Assembly: GCF_020740795.1 (NCBI RefSeq)
Contig: NC_067282.1
Coordinates: 169,600,274 to 169,664,273, forward strand
DNA: 64,000 nt
From: Apus apus
Lineage: Eukaryota > Chordata > Aves > Apodiformes > Apodidae
Reading direction: 5' to 3'
Every line of letters starts with the position of its first letter. The first letter of the stretch is position 1. The notes below the pieces were generated by a model. That model was not told the DNA's origin, ran no database searches, and saw only the letters and a list, made by a program, of their open reading frames with translations. The position numbers and the translations under genes are program-made. Shown here one piece after another: positions 60,811-64,000 of the stretch.

Positions 60811-63800
60811 TAAATGATTATAACTGAAGACTAGACCATGAAACACACACATGCTGTTCCCCCTTGACATAATCTCTTCACAAATGGATAAATAACTAAT
60901 TTCCTTCTTGTACTTCCTTTAGGCCTCTTCCACATTATTCTTGTTGAGCTGCCCTACCCTGACATATGAAATCAATCTCTTGAGTTTTCCATGCTGATAA
61001 AAATGTAAAAACTAAGTCAACTATTTATTAACTACTCCAAGCTTGAAAACCACCACCTGGAAGACTCTACCATGGAAACCTCATGAGCTGCATGCCCTGG
61101 AAATGCCACACAGCAAAATTTGCAGAATTTCCTTCATAGGCTTTCTTGCAGAGCACATGTGACTTGTGGCTGTGTGAAGGATGGTAGGTGACAGTCCGTT
61201 TTGAACAGACAAAGGAAGTAGAAGTCAGAGGAATTTTCCCTTACAACCAGGGGAAATGTGTGGGACAGTTACTGACCAAAAGAAAATGAAGATGTCCTTT
61301 CAGTCAGGCAAGCTAATTTTCAATTCAGTCAATAGTTACAGCTCCAAAAAGGGAAGTCATGATTACACGTTTTATCATGACATTTTCTAAATAAAATATT
61401 TATGTTTCACTCTTCAAAGCAGGATTTTGGTTTAGAATGTATACTTTCTTTCAAAGGTTGAAAATAGATTTGAAAGCAAAATAAACCGTTTCATTTTGAG
61501 TTGGACAAGTGCTTTGTGCTGACCCAGAAGAGTTTTTTTGGTTTAATTTTTTGGTTGGGTCACCAAAGAGGAACTCTCTTGTTCACATCATTCTAATTTC
61601 TGTTGCCCTGTTTTCCTTTTCTCTCCCTGTCTTTAAGTCATGGTCTATTTGCAATTCCTAGAGTTCCTCATCCTAGTGCTGTTAAGGAAGGCACTTGCTC
61701 CATGTTCTTCATCGAGGACACTTCCATTGTAGAGGCTGGAGGACCTATTCCTGAGCAAAAATTTACAGAGCTGCCTACTGCCAACTGCGCATTTTGTTGG
61801 CTCTTCGCTTATATTAGGTGTCTGGAACAGGCACTTTCCTTTTTTTTTGCTGCACAGATAATTAGAAAAAAATACTTATACTAGCTCTGAAACTTCATAG
61901 TGTGAAGACTGGGGAACCCAAATAATGAATAGAAGTTTCCACATCCTGCTGAGTAGGTACTGGTGACGGTTTAAGAAGCATCTCTTAAATACATTGCATG
62001 GAGTTAGTGCATTTCTCAGTTATGAGATTTATGTTTAGTGTCTGAATCATACTCCTTAGGTGACCTAGAATACTAGAGGGGTGGTATTTCCAGTTTGCTG
62101 CTGAAAGTATATTCTAGACAAACCAGTGGCACGTGATTATGTCAGTCTGTGCTTTAAAGCACAATTAGCTAAACAGTTAGCTGCTTTGAAGAAGATATGG
62201 ACAACACTGAACAACAGCAAATGCTTGATAACCTTTTCAGTCACAGCCACCATCAATACTCTCTGGATGTTTGCAAACTGGTGTAATCTGGAGCAGAACT
62301 GGCCTGCTAATGTGAAGCAAGACTGGCAGAGACCTTACAGTCAATCTCAGCCTAATGAGTGATGTTGCCAAGAAGCAGGTAATGACCATGGAAGGAAAAC
62401 CTACAGTGCAGTTCTGTGGGACCTGGGGTATTTTTGGCAGTCCACTACCCCATGCCATGTTACTTAGTAATATGTTGTGTTAAAAGTAATGCAACCCCTC
62501 AGGGGATCCAGACTAGGGTTTTAGTCTATTCAATAATTTTTAGAAAGTATTATTTGAGTGATGTAAATTACAAAATACAAACTATGCTAAAGCTGATGGC
62601 ATTTCTGGGGCTACCCATTTGTAACACCTTTTTCTTGGTTAACAAGCAGCTGCAGACCTCATCAGATGAACTGTAAGAATTTCACCACTAGCAAAAGTGA
62701 TAATTATGTAAGTGAAAAGAAGTGAAGTCTAGGAAATCACTCTCTCTGTTTAAACTTTAAATTCCAAATCCCTGGCCAAATTCAGAGACATCAATGACTA
62801 TAATTTAATCTGGAATTCACTGATGAATAGTTTAGAAAAGATGATGTTCCTACACCTTTCCACCTCTAAGGAGTAATTTAAAAAATATCTTGAGAAGAAC
62901 TGTCCATTTGTCTTCAGCAAATTAACTCATGAGACTCGAATGTAAACATTTTTTTGAGTATGAAGGATTAAGGCACAGCATTAAATATTTCCATGATCAG
63001 GCCACTTTTCCTCTCTGAATAGGACTGAATAAAGAGAAAGGGCACCTCTTCTAAACTGAGAACAGTTTCTGTTTTGCTCAGGGCAACATGAATTGAAATG
63101 TTTTGAAAAAAGCAGACTGAAAAGTGCATTTTTGACTGGCTGACTAGAAATGGTGATATGGTTGTTTCTGTAAGAACCAGTAAGGTTCTTCAATAGCCCT
63201 AGTTTCAAGGGTTGAAATGCAAATTTGAAAAGGGCTGAATGCAAAAGTATACTGTTGTCTAAAAACTGCAAAATTGCGCTGATTTAAAGTTTATTTTGTC
63301 CTATAGTTTTCCAAAAGATGGTTGCTTCTGACTTTTCCAGCACATTTAAGGAGTGGTGATGATGTTCATTATGTGGAAAAAGTGGGGCACTCATGTATCT
63401 GTGGTAAAGTCTAAACCCAATGCAACTATGAAGATTCACTTTCTGATTTGTCCGTGCATTAGGCCTTGGCACAGAAGAGCTCCCCAGTTGATTAACTCAT
63501 CACCTATCTGGTCCTGCTCCACCAAATATGTAAAGAAAATTCCTATTGACTTCAAAGAATATAAGATGAGGCTTGTAGTTTGTGCACATATCCATTTAAT
63601 TGGATAATAGGGAAAAGGTGAAAGATTTCAATGCTGATGTTAACATGGAAGTGGTGAACTGGACTGCTCTGGTGAAAAGCTTGTTCCAGAAAGTCCAATG
63701 TATTGACACTTATTTAGGAACCAGACATTCCAAAACAAGGATTAGACACTGCTTGTCATGGCAGGGACCTTTTTATTTTTTAAGTCTAAAACAATCCAGG

Positions 63801-63908
63801 CTTTGGTGATTAGTTTTTGTCAAATGTGTCTCTAAAAGAGGTTTGACCAACCTTTCTCTCTCAGTAGTTATCCTTTATAATGTGATTTCTGCCAGTCTTG
63901 AATAGCAG

Positions 63909-63990
63909 AAGAAATTTCTGTCTCTCTCTCTCTCTTTTTTTTTTTTTTTAATTTTTTTTTGTTTTTTGTTTGTTTGTTTTGGGGGGGCAA
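63909..63990 (+). repeat. (CT)n / poly-T / (GTTT)n low-complexity tract
   Basis: A CT dinucleotide array passes into long T runs and then GTTTGTTTGTTT and a run of seven G. It is simple-sequence DNA with strong strand asymmetry at the window edge. Confidence 0.9.
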
Positions 63991-64000
63991 GGGGTGTATA

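Larger units (their letters stand above)
58524..64000. other. Intergenic region downstream of IL22
   Basis: No gene was found. The region holds a minus-strand CR1 fragment (60128-60810) and, at the right end, a pyrimidine-rich low-complexity tract. Open frames are short and show no IL-10-family helix or Cys pattern, so IL26 is not within the window. Confidence 0.65.

Noticed and set aside
59784-62700. Possible IL26 exons after IL22
   Set aside because: I looked for the IL-26 Cys pattern and the family's conserved C-terminal helix motif (like the AIGELD of IL-22) and found none with splice sites; the open frames here do not resemble it.
1-64000. CRISPR arrays, tRNA, rRNA, bacterial operons or phage modules
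   Set aside because: No regularly spaced repeats or conserved RNA-gene motifs were seen, and the splice structure and CR1 content show vertebrate nuclear DNA.

Overview
The window is bird nuclear DNA. Seven dispersed fragments are CR1 retrotransposons with the typical avian 3' tail (repeats of the ATTCTGTG/ATTCTATG kind). Genes have small exons, long introns and GT-AG junctions, and one promoter is a CpG island. A roughly 1 kb LTR with TGTCCTGGTTTG/CAAACCATGACA ends is also of an avian endogenous-retrovirus type. I cannot name the species.

Two genes are resolved to exon level, both on the + strand. MDM1 (18615-43116) has 14 coding exons that join without frame error into 722 codons plus stop. 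It encodes the microtubule- and centriole-associated Mdm1 protein, close in length to the human protein (714 aa). IL22 (coding 55864-57975) has a non-coding leader exon and five coding exons, and encodes a 198-residue interleukin-22 precursor with all four family cysteines. Their order and orientation match the conserved vertebrate MDM1-IL22-IL26-IFNG block, so IL26 and IFNG should lie beyond the right edge. I found no IL26 exon inside the window.

Layout: 1-18 kb is intergenic sequence with two CR1 fragments and one perfect CTCF core match. 18.0-19.3 kb is the CpG-island promoter of MDM1. 18.6-43.1 kb is MDM1, whose introns carry a CR1 piece with reverse-transcriptase remnants, two further CR1 pieces, a 31-bp minisatellite and a 30-bp-stem inverted repeat. 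43.1-44.25 kb is the MDM1 3' UTR. 44.3-55.5 kb is intergenic, with one CR1 fragment and a solo-LTR-like element. 55.5-58.5 kb is IL22, with a compact promoter (AP-1, STAT and NFAT-like sites, TATA box) and an AU-rich 3' UTR. 58.5-64 kb is intergenic with another CR1 RT fragment.

The two genes are neighbours by conserved synteny and are not known to work together. MDM1 is a broadly expressed cytoskeletal gene. IL22 is an inducible cytokine gene. No operon, CRISPR array, tRNA, rRNA or bacterial feature is present. The most unusual structures are the intron 7 hairpin, the cysteine-codon repeat in the IL22 signal peptide, the basic C-terminal tail of IL22, and the decayed third repeat of MDM1.
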